The notes under the pieces were generated by a model that had not been told where the DNA came from, did not search any database, and was given only the letters and a program-made list of their open reading frames with translations. Of a DNA stretch of 64,000 nucleotides, positions 19,024 to 28,818 are shown in pieces; positions within the stretch are counted from its first letter, which is position 1, and each line of letters opens with the position of its first letter. Location: the NCBI RefSeq assembly GCF_020966635.1, contig NZ_JAJKFQ010000029.1, positions 496,001-560,000 of the forward strand, written 5' to 3'. The DNA comes from Stieleria sp. JC731. Its GTDB lineage: Bacteria > Planctomycetota > Planctomycetia > Pirellulales > Pirellulaceae. A program made the position numbers and the translations under genes.

Positions 19024-20082
19024 ATGACCCTGCTGATTGTTTATCTTTGCGTTGCGATCGGATTCTCTTTCTATTGCAGCATCGCAGAAGCGGTTTTACT
19101 GTCGATCACGCCTTCGTTCATCGCGACGCTTGCCCAGAAGAACGCGAAAGACGCCGAACGTCTTAAAAAACTGAAAGACAACGTCGATCGCCCACTCGCG
19201 GCAATCCTAAGCCTTAATACGATCGCGCACACGATCGGCGCGGCGGGCGTCGGTGCTCAAGCTGCAGTCGCCCTGAAAAACGTTCCGCTTGCTTTCGTCA
19301 GTGCCTTGCTGACACTATTGATCCTTGTCTTTAGCGAGATCATCCCCAAGACACTCGGTGCACTCTACTGGCGATCTCTAGGGCCGTTCATAGCCAAGAC
19401 GGTCGGCTACCTAATCCTGATCCTCTATCCACTCGTTTGGCTCAGCGAACGGTTGACAAAGCTACTCTCAGGCGGAAAGGGCCACCACACGCTGACCCGA
19501 GATGAGCTGGGCGCGATGGCGGAAATCGGCGCCGAGCAGGGCGTGTTGGAAGAACACGAATCGCGTCTGTTCCGATCACTGATGCAGTTCCCTGAAATCA
19601 CCGCTGCAGACATCATGACGCCTCGTGTTGTCGTGATCGCCTTTTCGGAATCGGAAACGGTTGGCGAAATCATGTCGCAGCAGCCTGACCTATTTGTGTC
19701 GCGGATACCGATCTACAAAGACAACCTCGACCATGTCACCGGTTTTATCATGCGTTCGGAACTTTTGCTCGCAGCAGCAAAGGACGAGGACGATGTCCCG
19801 CTACGCCAATTGCGTCGTGACATCATCGCGGTCGATATGGAAACGAGCGCCAAAGAGGCCTTTGATCAGCTCGTCGAACAGCGACAACACATTGCGATCG
19901 TGACCGATCAGTACGGCAGCACTCAAGGGATCGTCACACTCGAAGACGTGATCGAAACGCTGCTCGGGATGGAAATCGTCGATGAGCACGACAAGAACAT
20001 CGACATGCAAAAGGTCGCCCGGAAACGCTGGAAACAGCGAGCGAAGAACATGGGACTGAAGGTTCCTGAGGAAAACGCGTAG
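19024..20082 (+). CDS. CNNM (DUF21) transmembrane protein with CBS pair
   Basis: 352 residues from the ATG at 19024. The frame opens at a TTG 14 codons earlier, which would put polar residues before the first membrane helix, so the ATG is preferred. Hydrophobic helices at about 1-22, 60-85, 90-115 and 125-145 form a DUF21 domain (MTLLIVYLCVAIGFSFYCS; VFSEIIPKTLGALYW). Two CBS-like motifs follow (DIMTPRVVVIAF and ITDQYGSTQGIVTLEDVIET-type sequence). The family is related to CNNM/CorC magnesium and cobalt transporters. The C-terminal CorC_HlyC domain is absent, giving the short form. Likely role: divalent-cation transport in the inner membrane, possibly nucleotide-regulated through CBS. Confidence 0.9.
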   Translation: MTLLIVYLCVAIGFSFYCSIAEAVLLSITPSFIATLAQKNAKDAERLKKLKDNVDRPLAAILSLNTIAHTIGAAGVGAQAAVALKNVPLAFVSALLTLLILVFSEIIPKTLGALYWRSLGPFIAKTVGYLILILYPLVWLSERLTKLLSGGKGHHTLTRDELGAMAEIGAEQGVLEEHESRLFRSLMQFPEITAADIMTPRVVVIAFSESETVGEIMSQQPDLFVSRIPIYKDNLDHVTGFIMRSELLLAAAKDEDDVPLRQLRRDIIAVDMETSAKEAFDQLVEQRQHIAIVTDQYGSTQGIVTLEDVIETLLGMEIVDEHDKNIDMQKVARKRWKQRAKNMGLKVPEENA

Positions 20083-20183
20083 TCGCCCATGGGCATTCAC
20101 TGCCCTCCCAGACGATAAGACCTCACCGGTTTGGCGACACCACACATGGACGGCCAAATCGCAAGAAACAACGGACTGTTCGG

Positions 20184-21659
20184 ATGATCGTCGAACCAGC
20201 ATCCGCCTCCACTGCTTTTGCCACAAATTCGAACTTCAATGCGATGACCGACCTTTTGCTTTCCATGCCATCGATTGCGGCACCGCTGCTGGCATCTTCG
20301 GTAGAAGAAGAAGCAGTTCAGCCCGCATCAGCCGGTGTGATGCTGCTGTTCGCCGCCGTGATGTGCGCTACCTACGTTGGTGTCGCGGTCGAACGATTCC
20401 ACAAAACCGTCGCCGCACTCTGCGGAGCCGCAGTCCTGGTCACGCTGGGGCTCGCGCTGCATCTATTCGAATACCCCAAGATCTACGAGTTCCTCAAAGA
20501 AGACTTGAACATCTTCGGAGTGATCATCGGAACGGGAATCCTGGTCGATGTTGTCGGCAAAAGTGGCCTGTTTCATTTCTTGTCGATGTATATCGTGCGT
20601 TTCACAGGCGGCTCGGCAACGAAGCTTTTCCTGACTCTCTGCATTGTGACGTTTTTGTTTGTCGCGGTGCTGACCATCGTCCCCGCGATGCTGATCCTTT
20701 CATCATTGGTTTTGGTGATCTGCCGTTCGCTGAATTACAAACCGATGCCGTTCTTGCTGAGTGTTGCCATCTGTGCCAACAGTGGAGCCATTGCGACGTT
20801 TGCCAGCGGCTTACCAAACATCATGATCGGGACGGCCGCTGGAATCCCGTACGCGCACTTTTTGCAAGTCAGCCTGCCCTATGCCCTGGTCAGCCTGGTC
20901 GTCGCTATTGTCGTTTTGAGGATCTTTTTCCGTAACGACCTTCCCTGGAAACAGTCCGAACAACAAAAGAACGACCTGAAAGCACAGATTGAAACCTTCG
21001 ATCCGTGGGCGATGGTCGAAGACAAACGCGTTCTTATTCGCAGCGCGTCAATCTTGCTGCTAACCGTTGTCGGTTTTGTCTTCGCACAGCAGCTGGGTGT
21101 GGGAATGGACTTCATCGCGATGGTGGGAGCCACAGCAGCACTGCTGTTTGCCGGCAAAGGCGTTGAAGATGCAATTCACAAAGTCAACTGGACAGTCATC
21201 CTGTTTTTCATGGGACTGTTCGTGATTATCGGTTGCGTGAAGCAGACCGGTGCACTCGCCTGGGTGGCCGAACAAGTTGTCAAGTTCTCCGACAACCAGA
21301 TGATGCTGCTCGTCCCATTACTTGGCGTGTTCTCGGCCGTTGCCAGCAGCATCGTTGACAACATCCCAGTCGCCGCGACCCTGATCCCGATCGTCAAAGA
21401 CATTGCCGCAGATCCCAACGTTTCGATCGAGACGCTTTGGTGGACACTGATAATCAGCTGCAACCTGGGCGGAAACGGTACGCCCATCGGTTCAATCTCG
21501 TGTGTGATCGCGATCTACGCACTAAAGAAAGAAGCTGGTGTTCATGTTGGCTGGGGCACATTCCTGAAGCTAGGTGGCACGATCATGCTTATCCAAGTCG
21601 CCGGTGCGATCGCCTACATTTTGGTGGCGGCGGATCGAGGCTGGCTCCCCAGCCTTTAA
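20184..21659 (+). CDS. NhaD/ArsB-type antiporter (ion transporter superfamily)
   Basis: 491 residues with about eleven hydrophobic helices. The protein shows the two-repeat layout of the ion transporter (IT) superfamily: GVIIGTGILVDVVGKSGLFH in the first half and VNWTVILFFMGLFVIIGCVK in the second. It also has the conserved re-entrant motifs NSGAIATFASGLPNIMIG and NLGGNGTPIGSIS, and SSIVDNIPVAATLIPIV, which is typical of NhaD-like Na+/H+ antiporters. The substrate cannot be decided between sodium, arsenite and dicarboxylate from sequence alone; NhaD-like is favoured by DNIPVAA. An ATG at 20244 is an alternative start that drops 20 polar residues. It lies 101 bases after the CNNM gene on the same strand, so a cation-homeostasis operon is plausible. 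Confidence 0.85.
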   Translation: MIVEPASASTAFATNSNFNAMTDLLLSMPSIAAPLLASSVEEEAVQPASAGVMLLFAAVMCATYVGVAVERFHKTVAALCGAAVLVTLGLALHLFEYPKIYEFLKEDLNIFGVIIGTGILVDVVGKSGLFHFLSMYIVRFTGGSATKLFLTLCIVTFLFVAVLTIVPAMLILSSLVLVICRSLNYKPMPFLLSVAICANSGAIATFASGLPNIMIGTAAGIPYAHFLQVSLPYALVSLVVAIVVLRIFFRNDLPWKQSEQQKNDLKAQIETFDPWAMVEDKRVLIRSASILLLTVVGFVFAQQLGVGMDFIAMVGATAALLFAGKGVEDAIHKVNWTVILFFMGLFVIIGCVKQTGALAWVAEQVVKFSDNQMMLLVPLLGVFSAVASSIVDNIPVAATLIPIVKDIAADPNVSIETLWWTLIISCNLGGNGTPIGSISCVIAIYALKKEAGVHVGWGTFLKLGGTIMLIQVAGAIAYILVAADRGWLPSL

Positions 21660-21805
21660 TCGCAAAGGGCTTTTGGAGATTAAAGCCACTGACGCCCTCT
21701 GGCGTTGGCCTCACTTGATGAAGCCGACGCCCAAACGCATCATTTACAGACGAAGCAATATTGCCAGAAACCATGTCGCCGCAGACTGACGCGGCGAGCA
21801 CGTGG

Positions 21806-23422
21806 TTACTTCATTTTGCGATATCGCTCGATCAATTGATTGGTACTGCTGTCGTGCTGTAGGTCGTCGTCAGATTGCAATTCCGGGACGATCTTCTTGG
21901 CCAGAACCTTGCCCAGCTCGACGCCCCATTGATCAAAGGGGTTGACCTGCCAAATGACACCCTGTGTGTAAACACTGTGCTCGTAAAGGGCGACCAACTT
22001 ACCCAGAACAGCTGGCGTCAACTTTTCGATCAGCAGAGTATTTGATGGACGATTGCCTTCGAAAACTCGGTGTGAGGCCAGCTCTTCGGCTGTGCCTTCG
22101 TCGAGCACCTGTTGCTTGGTTTTCCCCATCGCCAAAGCCTCACCTTGCGCAAACACATTGGCGGTCAGCTTGTCATGATGGTCGCCCAACGGGTTCAGCG
22201 ACTTGGCAAACGCGATGAAGTCACAAGGGATCAAATGGGTTCCCTGGTGGATCAACTGATAGAACGAGTGCTGCCCGTTGGTTCCGGGCTCGCCCCAGTA
22301 AATCGGACTCGTGTCATAGTCGACACGGTCTCCGGCAAGCGTGACCGACTTACCATTGCTTTCCATCGTCAACTGCTGCAGGTAAGCAGGGAAACGCTTC
22401 AGGTACTGATCATAGGGAAGCACCGCCGTGGTTTGCGATCCGAAGAAGTCTGTGTACCAGACGGTTAGCAAGCCAAGCAGCACCGGCAAGTTTTTGTCCA
22501 GCGGCGCGGTGCGATAGTGCTGGTCCATTTCATGAAACCCGGCCAACATTTCACGGAAGCCATCCGGTCCGATGGCCAACATTGTCGACAAGCCGATCGC
22601 GCTGTCCATCGAATAGCGGCCACCGACCCAATCCCAAAAACCGAACATGTTGTCGGTGTCGATTCCGAACTTTGAAACCTCATCGGCGTTTGTTGACAAC
22701 GCGACGAAGTGCTTGGCGACGGCCGTTTGATCGGCCTTTAGGTTTTCCAACAACCAATCTCGTGCCGAATGGGCATTGGTCATCGTTTCCTGAGTCGTGA
22801 ATGTTTTTGACGCGATGATAAACAGCGTCTCTTCAGGACAAAGATCCTGCGTCGCCTCGGCAAAATCGGTCCCATCAACATTGGATACAAAGCGGAACGT
22901 CAAGTCACGGTTTGAATAATGCTTCAGTGCCTCATAGGCCATCACCGGCCCCAGATCCGAGCCACCGATGCCGACGTTCACAATGTTGCGAATCTGCTTG
23001 CCCGTGTGTCCGGTCCACTTTCCACTGGTGATGGCGTCACAAAAGCTGCCCATTTTGTCGAGCACTTCGTGGACACCCGGAACGACGTTTTCACCATCAA
23101 CCAAAATCTCCGCATCACGCGGCGCCCTCAGGGCGGTATGCAAAACGGCTCGATCTTCGGTGATGTTGATCTTCTCACCAGTCATCATCGCTTCGATTCG
23201 CTCAGCCAACTTTGATTGGCGAGCAAGATCCAACAACAGCTCGATGGTCTCGGCGGTGATTCGGTTCTTCGAATAGTCGAGAAAAATACCGCAGGCGTCG
23301 ACGGAAAATTTTTGACCGCGTTGGTCGTCAGATTCAAAAAGCTCACGCAGATGCTTGGTTTTGATCGACTCGTGGTGAGTGGTCAACTTTTGCCATGCTG
23401 TCTGGTCAGTCAAGCTGGTCAT
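21806..23422 (-). CDS. pgi: glucose-6-phosphate isomerase
   Basis: 538 residues from the ATG at 23422. The frame runs 25 codons further upstream, but homologues begin near [13 protein letters not shown]. It interconverts glucose-6-phosphate and fructose-6-phosphate in glycolysis and gluconeogenesis. Family signatures are all present: [17 protein letters not shown], the phosphate-binding [25 protein letters not shown], the catalytic Glu region [20 protein letters not shown], and the C-terminal [12 protein letters not shown]. Length matches the bacterial enzyme of about 550 residues. It is divergent from rplU and convergent with the antiporter gene, with no operon partner. Cytoplasmic. Confidence 0.98.
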   Translation of the reverse strand: MTSLTDQTAWQKLTTHHESIKTKHLRELFESDDQRGQKFSVDACGIFLDYSKNRITAETIELLLDLARQSKLAERIEAMMTGEKINITEDRAVLHTALRAPRDAEILVDGENVVPGVHEVLDKMGSFCDAITSGKWTGHTGKQIRNIVNVGIGGSDLGPVMAYEALKHYSNRDLTFRFVSNVDGTDFAEATQDLCPEETLFIIASKTFTTQETMTNAHSARDWLLENLKADQTAVAKHFVALSTNADEVSKFGIDTDNMFGFWDWVGGRYSMDSAIGLSTMLAIGPDGFREMLAGFHEMDQHYRTAPLDKNLPVLLGLLTVWYTDFFGSQTTAVLPYDQYLKRFPAYLQQLTMESNGKSVTLAGDRVDYDTSPIYWGEPGTNGQHSFYQLIHQGTHLIPCDFIAFAKSLNPLGDHHDKLTANVFAQGEALAMGKTKQQVLDEGTAEELASHRVFEGNRPSNTLLIEKLTPAVLGKLVALYEHSVYTQGVIWQVNPFDQWGVELGKVLAKKIVPELQSDDDLQHDSSTNQLIERYRKMK

Positions 23423-23867
23423 CGATATCGCCCGGAGATAGAAATTTGCTGAGTTAATGACTGTCAAAGAAAGGGCCATCCAGCCCCGAAATGCCATAGA
23501 TTGAAATATCCGCCATCAATCGCGTCTGCAGTGTAGCGACCTGGTGGTATTCCGGGGACGGTAGGCAATCGGACATCGTGTGATGACGAAACGACCGGCG
23601 ATTCATCCGAAATGCGATTCTATTGGGCCGCGAAATCGGAAACAGGCGATTGCGAGATGACAAAGAGCCCCTCACCGGTTACAAATACCGACACGAGTCA
23701 CGGGCGAGTATTCACCAGCCCCCCGGAAACACCAGAAATCCGCTGATCGGGCCCGATTCCCCGAAAAAATACAGCGGAATTAGCCCTGTACGCACCTGCA
23801 GTCGGCCGATACACTCTGGGGCCCGAAATCGAACAAAATTACGTCCTCGGTTAAATAAACGAGATCA
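23423..23867. other. divergent intergenic region between pgi and rplU
   Basis: 445 bases holding both promoters and probably the rplU leader. No convincing gene or strong hairpin was found. Short frames here show no domain features. Confidence 0.5.
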
Positions 23868-24182
23868 ATGTACGCCATTATCGTTGACGGCGGTCGCCAG
23901 TACCGCGTCGAGCCAGGCATGGAAGTTGACCTGGACTACCGCGAAACTCCCGCCGGTGAAAGCCTGAAGTTTGAAAAGGTCCTTGCAGTCGGTGGCGACT
24001 CGGGCCTGAAACTTGGCGCTCCAACCGTCGACGGAGCAAGCGTGACCGCTTCTGTCGTCGGAGCAAAGCAAGGCAAAAAGATTTACGTTCAAAAGTTCCG
24101 CCGTCGCAAGCACAGCAAGAGCCGTGTTGGCCACCGCCAACTCTTCACCCGCGTTAAGATCACCGATATCGCAGGTGCCTAA
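23868..24182 (+). CDS. rplU: 50S ribosomal protein bL21
   Basis: 104 residues, the normal length. The start MYAIIVDGGRQYRVEPGMEV and the end FRRRKHSKSRVGHRQLFTRV are diagnostic of bL21, which binds 23S rRNA domain I in the large subunit. Its stop codon overlaps the start of the next gene by one base (TAATG), so the kinase downstream is probably translationally coupled. The usual partner rpmA is not directly downstream here. It lies about 1.1 kb on, on the other strand. Confidence 0.97.
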   Translation: MYAIIVDGGRQYRVEPGMEVDLDYRETPAGESLKFEKVLAVGGDSGLKLGAPTVDGASVTASVVGAKQGKKIYVQKFRRRKHSKSRVGHRQLFTRVKITDIAGA

Positions 24183-25204
24183 TGCCTTCCGACCAGCTCA
24201 CTGATTACGAGCTGGGCGATATCCTAGGCGTCGGAACCGTTGGCACGATCTACCTGGCAACGGAAAAAGAATCAGGGCGCCAAGTCGCCCTGAAAAAGCT
24301 CCACCCCAAAGTCAGCCAAAACACCCTGATCCGCGCTCGCTTCAAGCGAGAGATGACGATCATGGAGCGACTGCGACACCCCAATGTTGTCGCATATCTT
24401 GGTGGAGGTCGCGTCGATGGCGACCAAACACTCTTCTATGCGATGGAAGTCGTCTCCGGCGGCACCATTGCCGACCTGCTGGAAAACGGCGGGCCCCTGC
24501 ACTGGACCGCCGTGGTCGAAATTTCGCGGCAAATCTGCAGCGCACTGCAATGCCTGCACAACCACGGCGTCGTCCACCGGGATCTCAAACCCAGCAACCT
24601 GTTCCTGACACCCGACGGCATCGTCAAACTTGGCGACTTCGGAATCGCACGCGACCTAACCGCTGGCGACCTGACCGTCGGCCAAGTCACCGTCGGGACG
24701 CACGCCTACATGGCCCCAGAACAGATCACCGCAGACCGAAACGTCTCCGGCAAGGCAGACCTCTACGCCCTGGGTTGCTGCATGTTCGAAATGCTGACCT
24801 GCCGAAAAGTTTTCCTGGGCGAAAACTACGCACAGCTCTTCGACCAACACCTCAAACAAAAACCGCCATCGGTACGCGACTTTGCAGACTGCCCCGCCGA
24901 AGTCGAAGAAGTGATCCTGAAGCTACTAGCCAAAAAACCAGACGACCGACCCTTCAACGCCAGACAAGTCCAAGCCGCCATGCTTGAGGTCGCTGACAGC
25001 TACCGACAAGACCATGGTGAGGCACTGCTACCCGCAGAGGAACACACTTTTCCCGCCGGCCGCAAAGAACTGATCGAGCGAATTCGCAGGCGATTGGAAC
25101 CAGAAACGCGGGAAATCAACGGCACCCGCTTGGCAATCGCAGCATCGATCATCGCTGGGGCAATCATTGCCCTGATCGCCATCGCGTCCATCACCGGGGC
25201 CTAA
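24182..25204 (+). CDS. Ser/Thr protein kinase with C-terminal transmembrane anchor
   Basis: 340 residues. A full Hanks-type kinase domain spans about 8-270: Gly-rich loop LGVGTVGTIYLA, Lys38 in VALKKL, helix-C Glu in FKREMTIMERL, catalytic HRDLKPSN (Asp134), DFG Asp152 (LGDFGIARD) and YMAPEQI. All catalytic residues are present, so it should be active. A single hydrophobic helix close to the C-terminus (LAIAASIIAGAIIALIAIAS) anchors it to the membrane with no extracellular sensor domain. The start overlaps the rplU stop (TAATG), tying its expression to a ribosomal protein. It converges with rpmA. The target is unknown; growth-linked signalling is inference. Confidence 0.93.
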   Translation: MPSDQLTDYELGDILGVGTVGTIYLATEKESGRQVALKKLHPKVSQNTLIRARFKREMTIMERLRHPNVVAYLGGGRVDGDQTLFYAMEVVSGGTIADLLENGGPLHWTAVVEISRQICSALQCLHNHGVVHRDLKPSNLFLTPDGIVKLGDFGIARDLTAGDLTVGQVTVGTHAYMAPEQITADRNVSGKADLYALGCCMFEMLTCRKVFLGENYAQLFDQHLKQKPPSVRDFADCPAEVEEVILKLLAKKPDDRPFNARQVQAAMLEVADSYRQDHGEALLPAEEHTFPAGRKELIERIRRRLEPETREINGTRLAIAASIIAGAIIALIAIASITGA

Positions 25205-25270
25205 GAAGACGGCGAGCAAAACCCATCCAGGCAAAGCTCAGCCAGGCCCCAAGAACTAGCCTCGCGTCAA

Positions 25271-25516
25271 TTACGCAGAGACAACGTTGATTCGGCGACC
25301 CTTTTGGTCGAACATGACATTGCCATCGACCAGGGCGAACAAGGTGTAATCGTTTCCTTGTCCTACACCGCGTCCAGCACGCCATTTCGTGCCACACTGA
25401 CGGATCAGGATGTTGCCTGCTCGCACAGCTTCGCCACCAAATTTCTTGACGCCACGACGCTGAGCATTCGAATCACGACCGTTGCGGCTTGAGCCTTGTC
25501 CTTTCTTGTGTGCCAT
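25271..25516 (-). CDS. rpmA: 50S ribosomal protein bL27
   Basis: 81 residues with the classic start [20 protein letters not shown] and the core [15 protein letters not shown]. The short N-terminus directly after Met is the form that reaches into the peptidyl-transferase centre without prior cleavage, unlike the Firmicutes type. In most bacteria rpmA directly follows rplU in one operon. Here it faces the other way across the kinase gene, so the pair is split and must be co-regulated by other means. Confidence 0.97.
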   Translation of the reverse strand: MAHKKGQGSSRNGRDSNAQRRGVKKFGGEAVRAGNILIRQCGTKWRAGRGVGQGNDYTLFALVDGNVMFDQKGRRINVVSA

Positions 25517-25833
25517 TGTTCCAAGTGGGTGAAATGGGCGTTGATCTATAAATAGATGTGTTTTGTTTTTTTAGGGCCCAGGAGAATATCGCCGAAACGC
25601 CGGCGATTCAAGACGCATCCGGGGGGAAAGCACCAGTAATTCCCGGTCAAAATGGGCCGCCATTCGCTACAGACGCGGTCGCAGCCCCCTCTCGAGCATC
25701 GCTCTCCCCAAGTACGGGAACGGCGACGGGGCTCCTGAACCACTTTATCGCAGTGGATTACATCGTACAGAAACGCCAGAATTCTTTAATCGCAGGCTTT
25801 TGGCGGTGAAAACCTCCCGGCCCACACGGGACG
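25517..25833. other. intergenic region upstream of rpmA
   Basis: 317 bases that must contain the rpmA promoter. No gene or clear hairpin was seen. The adjoining 127-bp repeat begins at 25834. Confidence 0.45.
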
Positions 25834-25960
25834 AGTGCTTCGTTCCATATGAAAACACGGGTTCGAGTCATCAGCCGATGGGCATTAGCCCCGGTTACTG
25901 CACTGAAACCGTGGCTAACGCCATACGGCTAATCCAAAAATCGAGTTGAAACGAAGCACT
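25834..25960. repeat. 127-bp repeat with inverted ends, copy 1
   Basis: It begins AGTGCTTCGTT and ends AACGAAGCACT, a perfect 11-base terminal inverted repeat. A second copy of identical length lies at 29706-29832, and I count 13 differences by eye (about 90% identity) with no gaps. Inside are two hairpins: GGGC-ATTA-GCCC, and a CCGT/ACGG stem around GGCTAACGCCAT. The right end touches the proA stop codon, TAG at 25959-25961. There is no coding capacity. It is likely a small mobile or REP-type element (MITE-like). Confidence 0.75.
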
Positions 25961-27236
25961 AGGTCCGAATGTGGCCGTTGCCTTTGACGATGTATTTGTA
26001 TGTTGTCAGCTCTCGCAGGCCACATGGACCGCGAGCGTGGAATTTGTCGGTTGAGATTCCGATTTCGGCTCCCAATCCGAATACGCCACCGTCGTTAAAC
26101 CGGGTGCTTGCATTGACCATGACGGATGAACTGTCCACACCACCAGTAAAGATCTCAGCCGCGGACAGCGTGCCGGTCACGATCGCTTCGGTGTGATGCG
26201 AACTGTATTTGTTGATATGGCGAACGGCTTGCTGAATCGAATCGACGATTGCCACGCTAATGATCGGGCCTAGGTACTCGGCCCCCCAATCCTCTTCGGT
26301 CGCAGGGACGCTCTCAGGGATTAACTTTTGAGCCCGCTCGTCGGCGCGAATCTCGACCGAGTGCGCCCGCAGCTTCTCAACGATCTTCGGCAAAGCAGCC
26401 TCGGCGATCGATTCGTGCACCAACAGAGACTCGCATGCGTTGCAGACCCCCATCCGCTGACACTTTGCATTTTCTACGATCTTGGCAGCCATCTCGATAT
26501 CGGCGGTCTCATCGACATAGACGTGACAGTTCCCGTCATAGTGCTTGATCACAGGCATCGTTGCCTCCGCGGCCACCCGTCGAATCAAACCTTCGCCACC
26601 GCGTGGGATCGCCACATCGATTAGCTCGCCAAGTGCCAGGAACTCGCCCACAGCAGCCCGATCGGTGGTCCCGACCAACTGCACCGAATGCTCAGGAAGC
26701 CCACACCGAGCAGCAACTTCGCACATCACCTGCACGATTTCCTTGCTGCTGTGGATCGCTTCCTTACCGCCACGAAGGATGACCGCGTTGCCGCTTTTAA
26801 CGCAAATCGCTGCCGCGTCTGCGGTGACATTTGGACGGCTTTCGTAGATAAAGAAGACCACGCCCAGCGGCACACGTTTTTTGATAACCTGCAATCCACC
26901 TGGCCGAGTGAACCCATCCAGGACTTCGCCGACCGGATCAGGCAACATCGCGATTTCACGAAGTGCCGTGGCGATCGACTCGATTCGTCCGCGGTCCAAA
27001 CGCAAGCGATCGATTGCAGCATCACTGAGGCCATAGTCTGGCGCGGCTTGCAAGTCATTTTCGTTCGCTTTGATAATCCGTTCCGCCGCCTCAACCAATG
27101 CATCGGCGGATTCGTTCAACCAGCGGTTTTTGACGGCGGTATCAAGAGTTGCCAGCTGGGCTGATGCCTCCTTGGCATTTTGTGCAGTCTCGGCGCAATA
27201 GGCAGCTAGATCAGTGGTCGTGGCTGCGGTGTTCAT
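25959..27236 (-). CDS. proA: gamma-glutamyl phosphate reductase
   Basis: 425 residues. It reduces gamma-glutamyl phosphate to glutamate semialdehyde with NADPH, the second step of proline synthesis. Signatures are RVPLGVVFFIYESRPNVTAD, SGNAVILRGGKEA and the active-site Cys265 in RMGVCNACESLLVH, plus PRGGEGLIRRV and TTYKYIVKGNGHIRT near the end. Length is normal for ProA. proB is not in this window, so the first step is encoded elsewhere. The stop codon overlaps the edge of the 127-bp repeat. It is divergent from the YmdB-type gene at 27702. Confidence 0.97.
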   Translation of the reverse strand: MNTAATTTDLAAYCAETAQNAKEASAQLATLDTAVKNRWLNESADALVEAAERIIKANENDLQAAPDYGLSDAAIDRLRLDRGRIESIATALREIAMLPDPVGEVLDGFTRPGGLQVIKKRVPLGVVFFIYESRPNVTADAAAICVKSGNAVILRGGKEAIHSSKEIVQVMCEVAARCGLPEHSVQLVGTTDRAAVGEFLALGELIDVAIPRGGEGLIRRVAAEATMPVIKHYDGNCHVYVDETADIEMAAKIVENAKCQRMGVCNACESLLVHESIAEAALPKIVEKLRAHSVEIRADERAQKLIPESVPATEEDWGAEYLGPIISVAIVDSIQQAVRHINKYSSHHTEAIVTGTLSAAEIFTGGVDSSSVMVNASTRFNDGGVFGLGAEIGISTDKFHARGPCGLRELTTYKYIVKGNGHIRT

Positions 27237-27701
27237 AGATCTCAGGGTGTTGTAACTACAAGAAGTAGGGAGTCATTGTCAGCGGAGCATTCCAACCGGG
27301 ACCACAGATGAGCCTGGCGGATGTTGATTTTGCTCGGATGAAATACGACAGCGACACAATCCTTGTTACGGATCGGGGAACCCGCACAACGGAGGCAAGT
27401 CGCGGTAAACAGAACTATTCTCTCTGCCCAGCGGATTGTGGCAACACCTACAATCTGTCTTAACGAAGGTGTCGCGAGCGTTGACGGCCAACTTTGCCGC
27501 CGTTACGGTTGAGCCTTCTGCTGCCCACAGATCCCCTAGCGGCGTCTGCAGCCGAAATGCTTGGCGAACACTCGGGCAAAGAGACATCGAGGCTCCCGAC
27601 AGCAACTATGCCAACCGAACGGCCAATTCCGAGTTGCGATTTTCAATCTCGGCCGATTACCAAACTGCTTTTCCACCAACACGGCGAGTCAATCGACCAC
27701 C
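27237..27701. other. divergent intergenic region between proA and the YmdB-type gene
   Basis: 465 bases with several short overlapping frames on both strands, none with an ATG start plus family resemblance. Nothing else is recognised. Promoters for both neighbours are expected here. Confidence 0.5.
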
Positions 27702-28487
27702 ATGAAGTTTCTATTCCTCGGTGATATCGTCGGCAAACCGGGGATGAACGCGGTCCTGCAAAACGTACAACGCATCCGCGAGGAACGAGACCTGGACTAT
27801 GTCATCGCCAACGCCGAAAACGCATCCGACGGCTCGGGCCTGATGCCCAAGCAATTCGAACTGCTGATCGACAACGGAATCGATGGCGTCACCCTTGGCG
27901 ACCATATTTTTCGCCGCAAAGAAATCATTTCGTCGCTGCAGAAAAGCGATCGGATCGTCAAGCCGGCGAACTATCCCCACAGCGCGGCAGGTCGGCGATG
28001 GACGCTTATCAAACGTTCCGGGCGCCCGCCACTGGGATTGATATCGCTAATGGGACGTGTCTTTATGAAGCCGGTGGACTGCCCATTCGAAGCGGTCGAC
28101 GACGTGCTGTCAGAACTGGAAGAACATACCGATCACATCCTGGTCGACGTCCACGCCGAAGCGACCAGCGACAAGCAGTGCCTAGCCAGATATCTGGATG
28201 GGCGAGTCACCGCGGTCCTGGGAACGCACACGCATGTTCCCACAGCCGATAGCTGCATCCTGCCTTCGTCGACCGCGTTTCAATGCGACGTCGGAATGTG
28301 CGGCCCCTACGAAAGCATCATCGGTCGTGACATCGAACGCGTATTACACACAACACGCACTGCAGAACCGTGTCACTTCCATGTCGCGACCGGCGACGTC
28401 CGGCTTTGCGGAGCCATCGTCGAATCTGACGATGAAGGACGAGCGATCTCAATCAACCGCTTTGAACAGCGAGTTGTTGTCAACTGA
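27702..28487 (+). CDS. YmdB-family metallophosphoesterase
   Basis: 261 residues from the ATG at 27702. The frame opens 47 codons earlier but homologues start at MKFLFLGDIVGKPG. Metal-site residues by alignment to YmdB: Asp8 (GDIVG), Glu39 and Asn40 (NAENASDGSG), His151 (DVHAEATSDK), His176 and His178 (GTHTHVPTAD). The position normally occupied by Asn67 in GNH is Asp67 here (TLGDHIF), an unusual change in the second metal site. YmdB proteins hydrolyse 2',3'-cyclic nucleotides and affect RNA turnover and biofilm choice in Bacillus; a similar role here is inference. Cytoplasmic, single gene. Confidence 0.92.
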   Translation: MKFLFLGDIVGKPGMNAVLQNVQRIREERDLDYVIANAENASDGSGLMPKQFELLIDNGIDGVTLGDHIFRRKEIISSLQKSDRIVKPANYPHSAAGRRWTLIKRSGRPPLGLISLMGRVFMKPVDCPFEAVDDVLSELEEHTDHILVDVHAEATSDKQCLARYLDGRVTAVLGTHTHVPTADSCILPSSTAFQCDVGMCGPYESIIGRDIERVLHTTRTAEPCHFHVATGDVRLCGAIVESDDEGRAISINRFEQRVVVN

Positions 28488-28818
28488 GTCGCAGATAAGT
28501 CACAGAGATCACGCTCGCCGTGAGAGAGTCCCGGGATCAATGAGGGACGAACGACACGCCGCTGCGATCGTCACGAACTGACGCAAGTACAGCCCATGAT
28601 AAAGCGGCATTGTTTCACTTATCCCATGGCTTCAATGATCGCCAGGCGGCAGCGAACGCATGAGGCCGCAATTGGGTGGAGCCACCTAAAGGCTCACCGC
28701 ACCGGATGCACCGAAGCACATCGAAAGAATGCGTTTCGCTTGATACGGCAGAGTCTTCGCTCTGCTCTCTGACTAGCATCGTGCACAAATGAGCGTTGCG
28801 CCAACCAGCCCAACCCAA
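28488..28818. other. intergenic region between converging genes
   Basis: 331 bases with hairpins but no gene. The clearest is GCAGAG-TCTTCG-CTCTGC near 28749-28766, with a UUCG-like loop, and a second GGTGGAGCC-type stem near 28676. They may act as ends for the two converging transcripts, though neither has a T-run. Confidence 0.45.

Noticed and set aside
24060..25204. Possible defence cluster around the Ser/Thr kinase
   Set aside because: The neighbours are ribosomal proteins, and the kinase has a standard catalytic core and a simple membrane tail, so nothing specific to defence is present.
27366..27605. 79-codon minus-strand frame with a CRCCH-like motif
   Set aside because: The frame opens at TTG, and the single heme-like motif stands in a low-complexity context with no signal peptide. 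Treated as chance.
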